From positions 1-64,000 of the forward strand of contig CAVWBA010000014.1 of the NCBI GenBank assembly GCA_963753135.1: a stretch of 64,000 bases of DNA, in the 5' to 3' direction. The position numbers were made by a program, and so were the translations under genes. Source of the stretch: Roseiarcus sp963753135. Its GTDB lineage: Bacteria; Pseudomonadota; Alphaproteobacteria; Rhizobiales; Beijerinckiaceae. This document shows positions 27,496-36,710 of the stretch, in pieces. A model generated the notes under the pieces. That model made no database searches. It worked only from the letters and a program-made list of their open reading frames with translations, and had not been told where the DNA came from. The stretch's first letter is position 1; every line of letters starts with the position of its first letter.

Positions 27496-27631
27496 ATCTC
27501 CTGACTCGTCCGCATTGCGCGAAAACCTGACTGTACATAAGCTCTTTTGTCCCTGCCGCGGCAACCGGGGCGGCTTGACGAGCCTGGGCGGACCCGATCG
27601 CCCTCGTCTTCGACAGGGAGGAGCGTGAGAG

Positions 27632-29420
27632 ATGCCCTATCGTTCGCCGGTCCATGACATCCTCTTTTCGTTGAGCGCGGTCGCAGATCTGCCAGGCCTC
27701 CTCAGCCAAGGGCGCATGGGCGACCTCGATTGGGAAGCGGTGACGTCCATCATCACGGAAGCCGGGCGCTTCGCCACGGAGGAGATCGCGCCGCTCAATC
27801 GGATCGGCGACCTCAATGGCGCGGCTTATGAGAACGGCGTGGTGCGAACAGCCCCGGGCTTCGCCGACGTCTACCGGCGCTGGGCGGAGGCAGGCTGGAA
27901 CGGCGTCTCCGCGCCGCCCGAGTTCGGCGGCATGGGCCTCCCCCATCTCGTCAACGTCGGAGCCACGGAAATCTGGAACGGCGCCTCGATGGCCTTCGCG
28001 CTCTGCCCGCTCCTGACCGAGGGCGCGATCGGGGCGTTGAAGGCGCACGGCTCGCGCGAGCTCGCCGACGCCTATCTGCCGCAAATGGTCAGCGGGCGGT
28101 GGACGGGGACCATGAACCTCACCGAGCCTCAGGCGGGGTCCGATCTCAACGCCGTGAGAACCCGGGCGGAACGCGCCGAGGATGGATCCTATCGCCTGTT
28201 CGGCCAGAAGATCTTCATCACCTACGGCGAACACGACATGGCCGAGAATATCATCCATCTCGTTCTCGCCCGCTTAGCCAACGCGCCCGCGGGCACGCGC
28301 GGCCTCTCGCTCTTCCTCGCGCCGAAATTCCTCGTCAACGCCGACGGATCGCTTGGGGCCCGCAACGACCTGCGCTGCGCTGGAATCGAGCACAAGCTCG
28401 GCATTCACGGCTCCCCCACTTGCGTCATGGCCTATGGCGATAACGACGGCGCGAAGGCCTGGCTCATCGGCGAGGAGAATCGCGGCCTCAACGCCATGTT
28501 CGTGATGATGAACGCGGCGCGGCTCGCGGTCGGCGCGCAGGGCGTGGCGATCGCCGACCGCGCCTATCAGCAGGCGCTGACTTACGCCCGCGAGCGCCGC
28601 CAGGGCCGGGGATCGAAAGCAGACGGCATGGCCCCGATCATCGAGCACCCCGACGTGCAGCGCATGCTGATGACCATGAAGGCCAACGTTCACGCCGCGC
28701 GCGGGATCTGCTGCTTGACCGGCGTCTCGCTTGACCTTGCCGACCACGCCCTCACGCAAGATGAGCGAACGGCCGCCGCCAATCGCGCCGCCTTGCTCAC
28801 CCCCATCGCGAAAGCGTTCTCGACCGACATCGGCGACGAGACGACATCGATCGGAGTCCAGGTCCACGGCGGCATGGGCTTCATCGAGGAGACCGGCGCG
28901 GCCCAGCATATGCGCGATGCGCGTATCGCCGCGATCTACGAAGGCGCGAACGGCATCCATGCGATCGATCTCGTGCAGCGCAAGCTGCCATTGGCCGGCG
29001 GGGAGACCGTCAAGAACGAGATCGCCGGCATCCGCGCCGTCGCGGGCGACGTCGCCGCGCGCGGAGGCGCGGGCTTCGGCTTAACCGCCGCGCGCCTGAA
29101 CGAGGCCGCCGACGCGCTCGAGGAGACGACGCGCATGATGCTCAAGTGGCGTGGGCCACGACCAGAAGTCGGCCTTGTCGGGCGCGTCGCAATATCTTCG
29201 CCTGTTTGGGCTCACCCTCGGCGGCGCCTGCCTGGCGAAGGCGGGGCTGGCGGCTGAGGCGCTCGCGGCGAACGGCGACAGCAACGAACTGGGGCGGGTC
29301 GGCCTCGCCCGCTTCTTCGCCGAGAAAGTCGCGGTCGCCGCGCCGGGACTGGCGCGCGCCATCGCTTCGGGCGGCGCGGCGCTCGAGCCTTACGAGTCTA
29401 TCCTGGCGGAGAGCGCATGA
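27632..29420 (+). CDS. acyl-CoA dehydrogenase, frameshifted near the C terminus
   Basis: About 595 residues. Long acyl-CoA dehydrogenase with an N-terminal cap, FAD-binding MNLTEPQAGSDLNAVRT and ITYGEHDMAENI, and a C-terminal core with QVHGGMGFIEETGAAQHMRDARIAAIYEGANGI, where YEG carries the catalytic Glu. Near 29143-29150 one extra base moves the frame; the true C-terminal extension continues GHDQKSALSGASQYLRLFGLTLGG and ends 29420. The enoyl-CoA hydratase starts in its stop codon (ATGA). This supports a fatty acid beta-oxidation operon. The alternative in-frame end at 29257 lacks the conserved tail. Confidence 0.88.
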
Positions 29421-30187
29421 GCCAAGACACCATGAAAACGGGAGACATCGAAGTCGCCCGCGAGGGCGCGGTTCTATCGGCGGCCTTCGCGAGGCCGCAG
29501 AAGAAGAACGCGATCACCGGCTTAATGTACGAAACGCTGATCGAGGCGTTCGAAACGGCGGCGCGCGATCCCGAGATCGGCGCTCTCGTCATGAGCGGCA
29601 AGGGCGGCGTGTTCACCGCCGGCAACGACATCGGCGATTTTCTTGCTGTCGGGTTGCGCGAGACGGGCGACTTTCCGGCATGGCGGTTCGTCACCACGGT
29701 CGCCGAGTTCGAAAAGCCATTGATCGCGGCGGTCGACGGCCTGGCGATCGGCGTCGGGACGACGCTCTGCCTGCATTGCGATCTCGTCTACGCGAGCCCG
29801 CAGGCGCGTTTCCAGACGCCCTTCGTCAATCTGGGCCTGGTGCCCGAGGCCGGCTCTTCGCTGCTCGCGCCGCAGCGTTTCGGCCGCGCCAAAGCCTCCG
29901 AATTTCTTCTGCTCGCCGAGCCCTTCGGCGCCGATGAGGCGCTCAGGCTTGGCCTCGTCAACGCCGTCCTGCCGCAGAGCGAGCTTCTGGCGCACGCCAT
30001 GGCAAGAGCGGCCGCGCTCGCGGCCAAGCCGCGCGCGGCGCTGCTCGCGACGCGCCGCCTCATGCGCGGCGATCCCGAGGCCTTGAAAGCGCAGATGGCG
30101 GCGGAAAGGCACGCCTTCAGCGCCGCCCTCAAGTCGCCCGAGGCGCACGCCGCGTTCCAGGCTTTTCTGGCGGCGGGAAAGAAGTAG
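29417..30187 (+). CDS. enoyl-CoA hydratase/isomerase family protein
   Basis: 256 residues, crotonase fold. Oxyanion-hole segments are visible: ALVMSGKGGVFTAGNDIGDF and ALIAAVDGLAIGVGTTLCLHCDLVYAS, followed by FQTPFVNLGLVPEAGSSLLAPQRFG. The Glu in LGLVPEAGSS sits where hydratases place a catalytic acid. Translationally coupled to the acyl-CoA dehydrogenase. Likely hydrates or isomerises the enoyl-CoA produced by that enzyme. It lacks the KKNAIT-specific features of dedicated isomerases, so substrate chain length is open. Confidence 0.88.
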   Translation: MSQDTMKTGDIEVAREGAVLSAAFARPQKKNAITGLMYETLIEAFETAARDPEIGALVMSGKGGVFTAGNDIGDFLAVGLRETGDFPAWRFVTTVAEFEKPLIAAVDGLAIGVGTTLCLHCDLVYASPQARFQTPFVNLGLVPEAGSSLLAPQRFGRAKASEFLLLAEPFGADEALRLGLVNAVLPQSELLAHAMARAAALAAKPRAALLATRRLMRGDPEALKAQMAAERHAFSAALKSPEAHAAFQAFLAAGKK

Positions 30188-30323
30188 CCAAAGACACCCC
30201 AGATTGTGGTTGCGGCCTTGGCAAACACGGCTGCACCGCGCGATGCGCTCACGTGACATAACAGAGCGAGCGGGAAGGGAGCGAGATTGCACCGAGAAGC
30301 AAGTTGTTCTACTTATGTTCTAA

Positions 30324-31208
30324 ATGCTGGGGCAACTCATGGCGCGGCAGTCAACATTCGCAGGAAAGCATACGCTTCGAAAGCTGGAAGCAATCGACAA
30401 ATACCTGCGTGCGTTCCAGACCGTGATGAAAAAGCAGCGCTTCACCACTGTCTTTTTCGATGCGTTTGCCGGAACCGGAGACCTGCCGAGCGTATCGGCT
30501 CCGGCATCTATCTTTGGCGAAGACGCGGACGGCCCTAACTTTATAGAGGGATCAGCTCGCAGAGCGCTTCGGGTTGTACCAAGCTTCGACCATTATGTGT
30601 TCGTGGAACAAATGAAAGGCAAGGTAGAAGAACTACTCAAGCTTAAAACGGAGTTCTCCGAACTGAGATCGCGCATATCCGTCATTCAGGCCGATGCGAA
30701 CTCGGCTGTAATTGATTTTTGCACCCGCACCAACTGGACTACAACGCGCTCAGTTCTGTTTCTTGATCCTTTCGGGAACCAAGTTTCCTTTTCCACGCTC
30801 CAAGCGGTGGCGCGGTGCAACATCGACCTTTGGTACTTGTTTCCCGCTGGCATAGGGGTCAATCGGCAAATCTCTGCCGATGGCGCCGTGGTCGCGAGCG
30901 CCGAGCAATCGCTGGATCGCCTGTACGGAACCGCGGACTGGCGAAACGTTCTGATCCGGCAGCGGTCGATTCCAACGCTGTTTGGCGATGTAGCGATCAG
31001 CGAGAAGGAAACGACCGCAGACGCTGCGACCCTCTTAATGATCGAACGAATGAAACCCATCTTTCGCGGCCATGTTCTAAATCAATGGCTGCCATTGGGC
31101 AGAGGAAGTGGTCACTGGTATTCGTTGATCTTCGCCTGCGGCAATCCGAATCAGCGTGCTTGGGAAATAGGCAGCCGCATTGCGGAAGCAGTCATGAAGC
31201 GGAAATAA
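30324..31208 (+). CDS. tcmP: three-Cys-motif partner protein TcmP
   Basis: 294 residues (289 if ATG 30339, preceded by GGGG, is the start). It carries a methyltransferase-like block, TVFFDAFAGTGDLPSV (residues 43-57), and VLFLDPFGNQVSFSTLQAV, as in the TcmP family. These proteins are always found next to a three-Cys-motif protein; one base separates it here from the DUF5131 gene. Base composition is clearly less GC-rich than the neighbouring beta-oxidation genes, which suggests horizontal gain. Function is not established; the fold suggests a SAM-dependent methyltransferase relative. Confidence 0.85.
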   Translation: MLGQLMARQSTFAGKHTLRKLEAIDKYLRAFQTVMKKQRFTTVFFDAFAGTGDLPSVSAPASIFGEDADGPNFIEGSARRALRVVPSFDHYVFVEQMKGKVEELLKLKTEFSELRSRISVIQADANSAVIDFCTRTNWTTTRSVLFLDPFGNQVSFSTLQAVARCNIDLWYLFPAGIGVNRQISADGAVVASAEQSLDRLYGTADWRNVLIRQRSIPTLFGDVAISEKETTADAATLLMIERMKPIFRGHVLNQWLPLGRGSGHWYSLIFACGNPNQRAWEIGSRIAEAVMKRK

Positions 31209-31209
31209 A

Positions 31210-31971
31210 ATGGCGGGCTTGTCAGACATCGAATGGACGGACGCAACCTGGAACCCCGTAGTCGGCTGCGCGATGGTGTCGCCTGGCTGTACCAATTGCT
31301 ATGCAATGCGGATGGCGGCGCGTTTGCAGGCGATGGGCGCACCCTCTTATCGAGGCGTCACAAGGAAGAGCGGCGGACGTTTCGTTTGGACCGGGCGTCT
31401 GCGTGTCAACGAAAAGGCGATGGAGGCGCCTCTCGCATGGAAGCGCGGAAAGAAAATCTTCGTCAATTCGATGTCGGACCTTTTTCAGGAGGGAGTCGCT
31501 GTTGAAGACATCGAACGCGTCTGGAACATCATGGCGAAGGCGCCGCAGTACCAATTCCAAATTCTTACCAAGCGCCCAGACCGAATGCGTGACTTCCTAC
31601 TCAATCGCGGGCCAAACATTCTAGCGAACGTCTGGATTGGCGCTTCAGTCGAGAAAGCTGCATACGTTGGCCGTATTGACGACCTGCGCTCCGCGCCAGC
31701 CGTGGTGAGGTTCGTTTCTTTTGAGCCTCTTATTGGACCGGTAGGACGGGTGAATTTTCAGGGAATACACTGGGCGATTGTTGGCGGCGAGTCCGGCCCA
31801 AGCGCACGGGCGATTGATGAGGCTTGGGTCGACGAGCTTCACGACGAATGCCGCGCGCAAGACGTGGCGTTCTTCTTCAAACAATGGGGCGGCACAAACA
31901 AGAAAGCCACGGGACGGCATTATCGCGGGCAAACTTGGGACGAATATCCAGCGATCTCTTTCGCGGTTTAG
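31210..31971 (+). CDS. DUF5131 family protein (phage Gp37/Gp68-like, three-Cys motif)
   Basis: 253 residues. N-terminal IEWTDATWNPVVGC followed by Cys20-x6-Cys27-x2-Cys30 (SPGCTNCYAMRMA), the three-cysteine motif that gives the partner protein its name and resembles a radical-SAM cluster site. Further family blocks are KIFVNSMSDLFQ, FQILTKRPDRM, VSFEPLIGPV and WAIVGGESGPSARAIDEAWV. Found in phages, mobile elements and defence-rich islands; biochemical role is unknown. It forms an operon with TcmP and shares its lower GC. Confidence 0.88.
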   Translation: MAGLSDIEWTDATWNPVVGCAMVSPGCTNCYAMRMAARLQAMGAPSYRGVTRKSGGRFVWTGRLRVNEKAMEAPLAWKRGKKIFVNSMSDLFQEGVAVEDIERVWNIMAKAPQYQFQILTKRPDRMRDFLLNRGPNILANVWIGASVEKAAYVGRIDDLRSAPAVVRFVSFEPLIGPVGRVNFQGIHWAIVGGESGPSARAIDEAWVDELHDECRAQDVAFFFKQWGGTNKKATGRHYRGQTWDEYPAISFAV

Positions 31972-32000
31972 TCCTGTGCGTCAAGGATCAGACTTAATCG

Positions 32001-32018
32001 GGCTCACGCGCATGAGCC
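32001..32018. terminator. stem-loop between convergent genes
   Basis: GGCTCA at 32001-32006 pairs with TGAGCC at 32013-32018 around a six-base loop. It lies between the convergent DUF5131 and NUDIX genes. No run of T follows on either side, so it may be a bidirectional or Rho-assisted terminator only. Confidence 0.35.
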
Positions 32019-32024
32019 ACAGGC

Positions 32025-32462
32025 TTACACGCGCTGACCTTCGATCCGCGCCGCGCGCGCGAGGACTTCGCCAAGCTCCGGCGTCGTCGGCGCTGGCAAG
32101 GGGCCGGCGGGATCGATCCAGTCGACGGCGTCGACTTCGTCGCTCAGGCGCGGCTCGCCGCTAACCCACCGCGCGACGAACGAGGCGATGACGAAATGCA
32201 TGCGTATTCGGTCCCCTTCACGGTGAATCGCCTCGACATGGCGGTTGAAGCCAACGATCTCGGCTTCGATTCCAACCTCTTCCTCAAGCTCCCGGGCGAG
32301 CGCGGCGGCGAGCGTCTCGCCGACCTCGACTCTGCCCCCGGGCAGACTGAAATGGCCGATCAGCGGCGCCTGCGCCCGGCGTATGATGAGTACCCTGCCC
32401 TGCCGGAACACCGCCGCCGACACCGCGAGAATCGGACGAGTGGGAAAGAGCTTGTCGTTCAT
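32025..32462 (-). CDS. NUDIX hydrolase
   Basis: 145 residues. A complete Nudix box is present: Gly43-x5-Glu49-x7-Arg57-Glu-Leu-x-Glu61-Glu62-x-Gly64-Ile (in PGGRVEVGETLAAALARELE, then EEVGIE). The N-terminal ILAVSAAVFRQGRVLIIRR and the size fit the ADP-ribose pyrophosphatase/MutT-like group. It hydrolyses a nucleoside diphosphate linked to another moiety; the substrate cannot be named. Stands alone between the TcmP/DUF5131 pair and the repeat-bearing intergenic region. Confidence 0.9.
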   Translation of the reverse strand: MNDKLFPTRPILAVSAAVFRQGRVLIIRRAQAPLIGHFSLPGGRVEVGETLAAALARELEEEVGIEAEIVGFNRHVEAIHREGDRIRMHFVIASFVARWVSGEPRLSDEVDAVDWIDPAGPLPAPTTPELGEVLARAARIEGQRV

Positions 32463-33030
32463 GCGTGATCCTCCGCCCTGAGCGAGCCCCGTCTGGAACT
32501 CAAGCGTTCTCGGCGGTTGTTCAAGCCTTGGTTGTCTACTCTCGATCGCGGCCTACCGGAAGAACCCCTCGGGCAAAATCGGAAAAGTAGATCATACGAC
32601 AACGATTGATTGCATAAAATCAGAAACTGGCTTAAGCTTTTCTCATGAACAATCCGGCGCTTTCAGCTACACGACCGCGGTCTCGCATTTCCCGCCTCTC
32701 CATGCCACCGAAAGCAACGCGAAAATAACTCCGACGAAAATCCCGCATAACCCATTGAAAAGTCTAGATTTGGACGAGAGAATCCAAGGAAATCCAAGGA
32801 AATCCAATAGGCTTTAACGGGGGTTTTCGCAGCCAAACGACCCCGCGCCAAGAAAACCCAAATCGGGTCTAACGTCTGACGCCGCGCCGCCGCGAGACGG
32901 ATGAGCGCAGCCAAGGCCCGCTTGCGCGCCGTTCGCGATCCCCGCGGGCATACCCCTCATTTGCCCCTTGCGCTCAGGTCATTGTTCTGCAAATGTTCTG
33001 ACCACGGCAAAGCCCGGGCGGGGGGCGGAT
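32463..33030. other. intergenic region with dispersed repeat, no gene
   Basis: 568 bases between the NUDIX start and ComM. A short open frame on the minus strand (32663-32914) is only a translation of the repeat and is not called. The notable content is repeat copy A, with tandem AATCCAAGGA units. The ComM ribosome site lies at its right end. Confidence 0.5.
32720..32812 (+). repeat. dispersed intergenic repeat, copy A
   Basis: Contains the core CATAACCCATTGAAAAGTC followed by three tandem 10-bp units AATCCAAGGA (32781-32790, 32791-32800, and a partial 32801-32807). The core and the AATCCAA words recur at 52.45 kb and, inverted, at 58.74 kb. Boundaries are approximate. Confidence 0.65.
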
Positions 33031-34569
33031 ATGGTGGCGCGCGTATCGACGGTGGCCTTCGAGGGGGTCGAGGCTCGGCCGGTCGATGTCCAGGTGCAGA
33101 TCGCCTCGGGCACGGTCGCGTTCACCATCGTCGGCCTCGGCGACAAGGCGGTGGCCGAGTCTCGCGAGCGGGTGCGCTCGGCCCTCATCGCTTCGGGCCT
33201 CGCGCTTCCGGCCAAGCGCATCACGGTCAACCTCGCGCCAGCCGACATGCCGAAGGAGGGGAGCCATTACGACTTGCCCATCGCGCTTGCGGTGATGGCG
33301 GCGATCGGCGCCATTCCGCCCGACGCGCTCGACGGCTTTGCGGTGATCGGCGAGCTTGCGCTCGATGGCGCGATCAGCGCCGTCGCTGGGGTGCTGCCGG
33401 CGGCGATCGCCGCCAACGGCGCCGGCAAAGGCCTCATCTGTCCCGCGTCCTGCGGTCCCGAGGCGGCGTGGGCTTCGGCCGATCTCGACATCCTCGCGCC
33501 GCGCTCGCTGATCCAACTCGCCAACCACTTCAAGGGCTCGCAAGTGCTGTCGCGTCCTGAACCCGCTTTGCGCGCCGCGGCCGGCCCGCAGCCGGACCTG
33601 CGCGACATCAGGGGCCAGGAGAGCGCCAAGCGGGCGCTCGAAGTCGCCGCCGCCGGCGGTCACAACCTTCTGATGAACGGCGCGCCGGGCGCCGGAAAAT
33701 CGATGCTCGCCCAGCGCTTGCCCTCGATCCTGCCGCCCATGACGCCTCGCGAGCTGCTCGAAGTGTCGATGATCCATTCGGTCGCCGGCGCGCTCGCGGG
33801 CGGAGCCTTGACCGACCGGCGTCCGTTTCGAAGCCCCCATCATTCGGCCTCGATGCCGGCCCTTGTCGGCGGCGGGGCCCACGCCAAGCCCGGCGAGATC
33901 TCGCTCGCCCACAATGGGGTCCTGTTCCTCGACGAATTGCCGGAGTTTCAGCCCCAGGCGCTGGATAGTTTGCGCCAGCCGCTCGAGACAGGCGAGGTGG
34001 CCATCGCGCGCGCCAATCATCGCGTCGTCTATCCGGCGCGGTTCCAGTTGATCGCGGCGATGAACCCGTGCCGCTGCGGCATGGCGAACGAGCCAGGCTA
34101 CGCCTGCAAGCGCGCGCCGAACGACCGGTGCGTGGCGCAATATCTTGGCCGCCTTTCCGGTCCCCTGCTGGACCGTTTCGACCTGGTGGTCGACGTGCCC
34201 GCGGTTTCGGCTGCGGATCTGATGGCGCCGGCGGCGCAAGAGGGGTCGGCGGAGGCCGCCGCTCGGGTGGCGGCGGCGCGCAAGATCCAACTCAAGCGCT
34301 ATGCCGAGCTCGGGCTCGACGGGGTCGTGTGCAACGCCGGCGCGCCCGCCAGCCTCGTGGAGGAGATCGCGAATGCGGACGCAGCGGGCATGGCGCTCCT
34401 GCGCGACGCCGCCGAACGGCTGCGTCTGTCGGCTCGAGGCTATCATCGGGTGCTGAAGCTCGCTCGCACCCTCGCCGACCTCGACGGCGGCGTCCCGACC
34501 CGTCGCGCGCATCTCGCGGAAGCCCTCTCCTATCGCGGCGCGCCGGACCGCGCGGTTGCGGCGGCGTGA
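33031..34569 (+). CDS. comM: YifB/ComM family Mg chelatase-like AAA ATPase
   Basis: 512 residues from ATG 33031. N-terminal Lon-protease-like ChlI domain (VARVSTVAFEGVEA ... LPAKRITVNLAPADMPKEG), then an AAA core with Walker A GAPGAGKSMLAQRLPSI, Walker B VLFLDELPEF, sensor region AAMNPCRCG and the cysteine cluster CRCGMANEPGYACKRAPNDRC, and a C-terminal MCM-like domain ending SYRGAPDRA. ComM homologues are hexameric helicases that drive branch migration in natural transformation; in non-competent species the role is unclear. Monocistronic. Confidence 0.92.
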   Translation: MVARVSTVAFEGVEARPVDVQVQIASGTVAFTIVGLGDKAVAESRERVRSALIASGLALPAKRITVNLAPADMPKEGSHYDLPIALAVMAAIGAIPPDALDGFAVIGELALDGAISAVAGVLPAAIAANGAGKGLICPASCGPEAAWASADLDILAPRSLIQLANHFKGSQVLSRPEPALRAAAGPQPDLRDIRGQESAKRALEVAAAGGHNLLMNGAPGAGKSMLAQRLPSILPPMTPRELLEVSMIHSVAGALAGGALTDRRPFRSPHHSASMPALVGGGAHAKPGEISLAHNGVLFLDELPEFQPQALDSLRQPLETGEVAIARANHRVVYPARFQLIAAMNPCRCGMANEPGYACKRAPNDRCVAQYLGRLSGPLLDRFDLVVDVPAVSAADLMAPAAQEGSAEAAARVAAARKIQLKRYAELGLDGVVCNAGAPASLVEEIANADAAGMALLRDAAERLRLSARGYHRVLKLARTLADLDGGVPTRRAHLAEALSYRGAPDRAVAAA

Positions 34570-34689
34570 CTTGGAGAACTTGGGGAACGCGTACAATTCG
34601 GCGGAATTGGAGAAAGGATTCGCAACAGCCGCCTGAAATCATGGACCGCAGAGCGGACCGGCGCAGGGCCGGACGGCGCGGGATTGCGA

Positions 34690-36474
34690 ATGGATTTCGG
34701 GGCGGGGTTGACGGACGTTGCGGCCAACGCCTTGTGGCTTCCGGCTGGTGCGATCGTCGCGCTGGCCGTCGCGAGCGTCGCAGCCGCTGCCCGCTCGGCG
34801 CGTCGGATGGAGGCTCGTGAGGCTGAGATCGGCGCCGAGAACGATGAGTTGCGTGACGAAGTCAGGCGGCTCAAGCAAGCGGCGGGCGCGCTTGACCGGG
34901 CCGAGGCCGCCACCGAGGCCAAATCGCGTTTTCTGACGACGGTGAGCCATGAGATCCGCACCCCGATCAGCGGAATCATGGGCATGGCCGACTTCTTGCG
35001 GGACGCCTCGCTCGATCCCGAAAACGCAAGCTACGTCGAGGCGATCCGCAGCTCGGGAAGCGCCCTCATCGCGCTGGTCGACGAAATCCTCGATCTGGCC
35101 AAGATCGAGGCGGGACGTTTCGACCTCGTCGTCGAGACGGTCGATCTCCGTCGGCTCACCGAGAGCGTCGTCGAGCTTCTTGCCCCCCGCGCGCAGAACA
35201 AAGGCATCGAGATCGCCTGCTCGTTCAGCGCCGCCGCCCCGCGCTTCGTCCGCGCGGACGGCCGCCGCCTGCGCCAGGTCCTCACCAACCTCGGCGGAAA
35301 CGCGGTCAAATTCACCGATCAGGGCGGCGTCTGCGTGACCGTCGAGCGCAGCGAGACGGGCGCGGTTCGGTTCTCGGTGATCGACACCGGGCCCGGCGTG
35401 CCAGAGACCCGCCGCGCGGCCATTTTCGAAGCTTTCGAGCACGGCGATGGCTCTGAGGCCGAGCGCTTCGAGGGCGCGGGGCTGGGTTTGGCGATCTCAC
35501 GCGAGCTTGTCCGCTTGATGGGCGGCGATCTGACGCTTGCCGACAACCCCGGCGGGGGGTCGATCTTCGCCTTCGCCGTCCGGCTGCCTGAATGCGCCGC
35601 GGTCGAGACGCTCGCCGCCGCCCGGGAGACGAGGCGGCGCGCCCCCGAGGGGACGCGCGCCCTCATCATCGCCGATTCGCCGTTCGAGGCGCCGGCCATG
35701 GAGGCGCGACTCGCCGAAGTTGGCGTCAGCGTCGAGCGCGCTTGCGGCCTCGACTCCGGCCTCGAGGCGCTGAGCGGCCCCGAGACACCCGACGTCGTCA
35801 TTGTCGATTGCGCGCTTGGGCCCGAGGCGACCAACGAGCTCGCCCGGGCCGCGCGCGAAGCGGGCGTGCGGCGCAGCCTTGTGCTGTTTTCGCCGTTCGA
35901 ACGGCGGGCCTTTGGGCAGATGGCGCTCAAGGGTTTCGACGGCTGGCTGGTCAAGCCGGTCCGTGCGCGCTCGCTCTTCGAGCGCGCGGCGTGGGATTCT
36001 GAACCCGCGCCCAGCCCTTTGTCCCGCCTCTCACCGTCCCCCTCGATCCGCCGCGCCCTCGTCGCCGAGGACAACGACATCAACGCCCTCATCACTGAAA
36101 AAGCCTTGCGGCGCCTGGGCTTCGAGGTCGTTCGCGCGCGCGATGGGGAGGAGGCGCTGCATCTCGCCTCGCCGATCGCGCCGCTCGAGTTGCGCCCGTT
36201 TGACGTCATCCTGATGGATCTCAAGATGCCGCGCCTCGACGGCTACGAGGCGACGCGCCGATTGAGGCGGCTCGAGGCGGCGTGCGGCTGGTCGCCGACG
36301 CCGATCGTCGCCCTGACCGCCAACGCGTTTGATGAGCGCAGAGGCTCCCCCTCGGCGGCCGGATTTGACGCGTTTCTCGTCAAGCCGGTCGAGTTCGGCG
36401 CTCTGGCGGGAACGGTGGAGCGGGTCTGTGCAACCGTAGCCGCGCCATGGCGCGAGCGCTTGCGGGCGTCGTAG
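34690..36474 (+). CDS. hybrid sensor histidine kinase with two receiver domains
   Basis: 594 residues; an in-frame TTG at 34684 is an alternative start. One N-terminal membrane segment (about 12-35), a short coiled coil, then HisKA with the phosphoacceptor His in TVSHEIRTPISGIMGM, and HATPase with NLGGNAVKF, DTGPGVP and GAGLGLAIS. Two receiver domains follow: one divergent (Asp in VVIVDCALG) and a canonical one (AEDNDIN, LMDLKMPRLDGYE, KPVEFGALAG). No separate sensor domain is visible, so input is probably through the membrane segment or partners. Genome neighbours do not reveal the pathway. Confidence 0.88.
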   Translation: MDFGAGLTDVAANALWLPAGAIVALAVASVAAAARSARRMEAREAEIGAENDELRDEVRRLKQAAGALDRAEAATEAKSRFLTTVSHEIRTPISGIMGMADFLRDASLDPENASYVEAIRSSGSALIALVDEILDLAKIEAGRFDLVVETVDLRRLTESVVELLAPRAQNKGIEIACSFSAAAPRFVRADGRRLRQVLTNLGGNAVKFTDQGGVCVTVERSETGAVRFSVIDTGPGVPETRRAAIFEAFEHGDGSEAERFEGAGLGLAISRELVRLMGGDLTLADNPGGGSIFAFAVRLPECAAVETLAAARETRRRAPEGTRALIIADSPFEAPAMEARLAEVGVSVERACGLDSGLEALSGPETPDVVIVDCALGPEATNELARAAREAGVRRSLVLFSPFERRAFGQMALKGFDGWLVKPVRARSLFERAAWDSEPAPSPLSRLSPSPSIRRALVAEDNDINALITEKALRRLGFEVVRARDGEEALHLASPIAPLELRPFDVILMDLKMPRLDGYEATRRLRRLEAACGWSPTPIVALTANAFDERRGSPSAAGFDAFLVKPVEFGALAGTVERVCATVAAPWRERLRAS

Positions 36475-36710
36475 AATTGGCAGCTTCGGTTTATCGAAGT
36501 GGAGGGCGGACCGGCTGATATCGCCGCCTCGACGGGACGCCCGCAGCCGTCGTGACGCGCAGGCCGCTCAGATGAGCGGCGGGCCACGCAGCTCAAATTT
36601 CATCTCATAAATTGACTTTCTGCGCGGAACCGAGCGGTTCTCGACTGCTGGCTATTTCCCTGCGGCGCGAAAGCCCCTACATTATGGGTTGGACCCTCTG
36701 GAGCCCCTAA

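Noticed and set aside
32781..32810. CRISPR-like array
   Set aside because: Tandem 10-bp units lack spacers and there are no cas genes.
32974..34596. 540-codon open frame antisense to comM
   Set aside because: Mirror of a strongly conserved gene in GC-rich DNA; no family resemblance in the translation.
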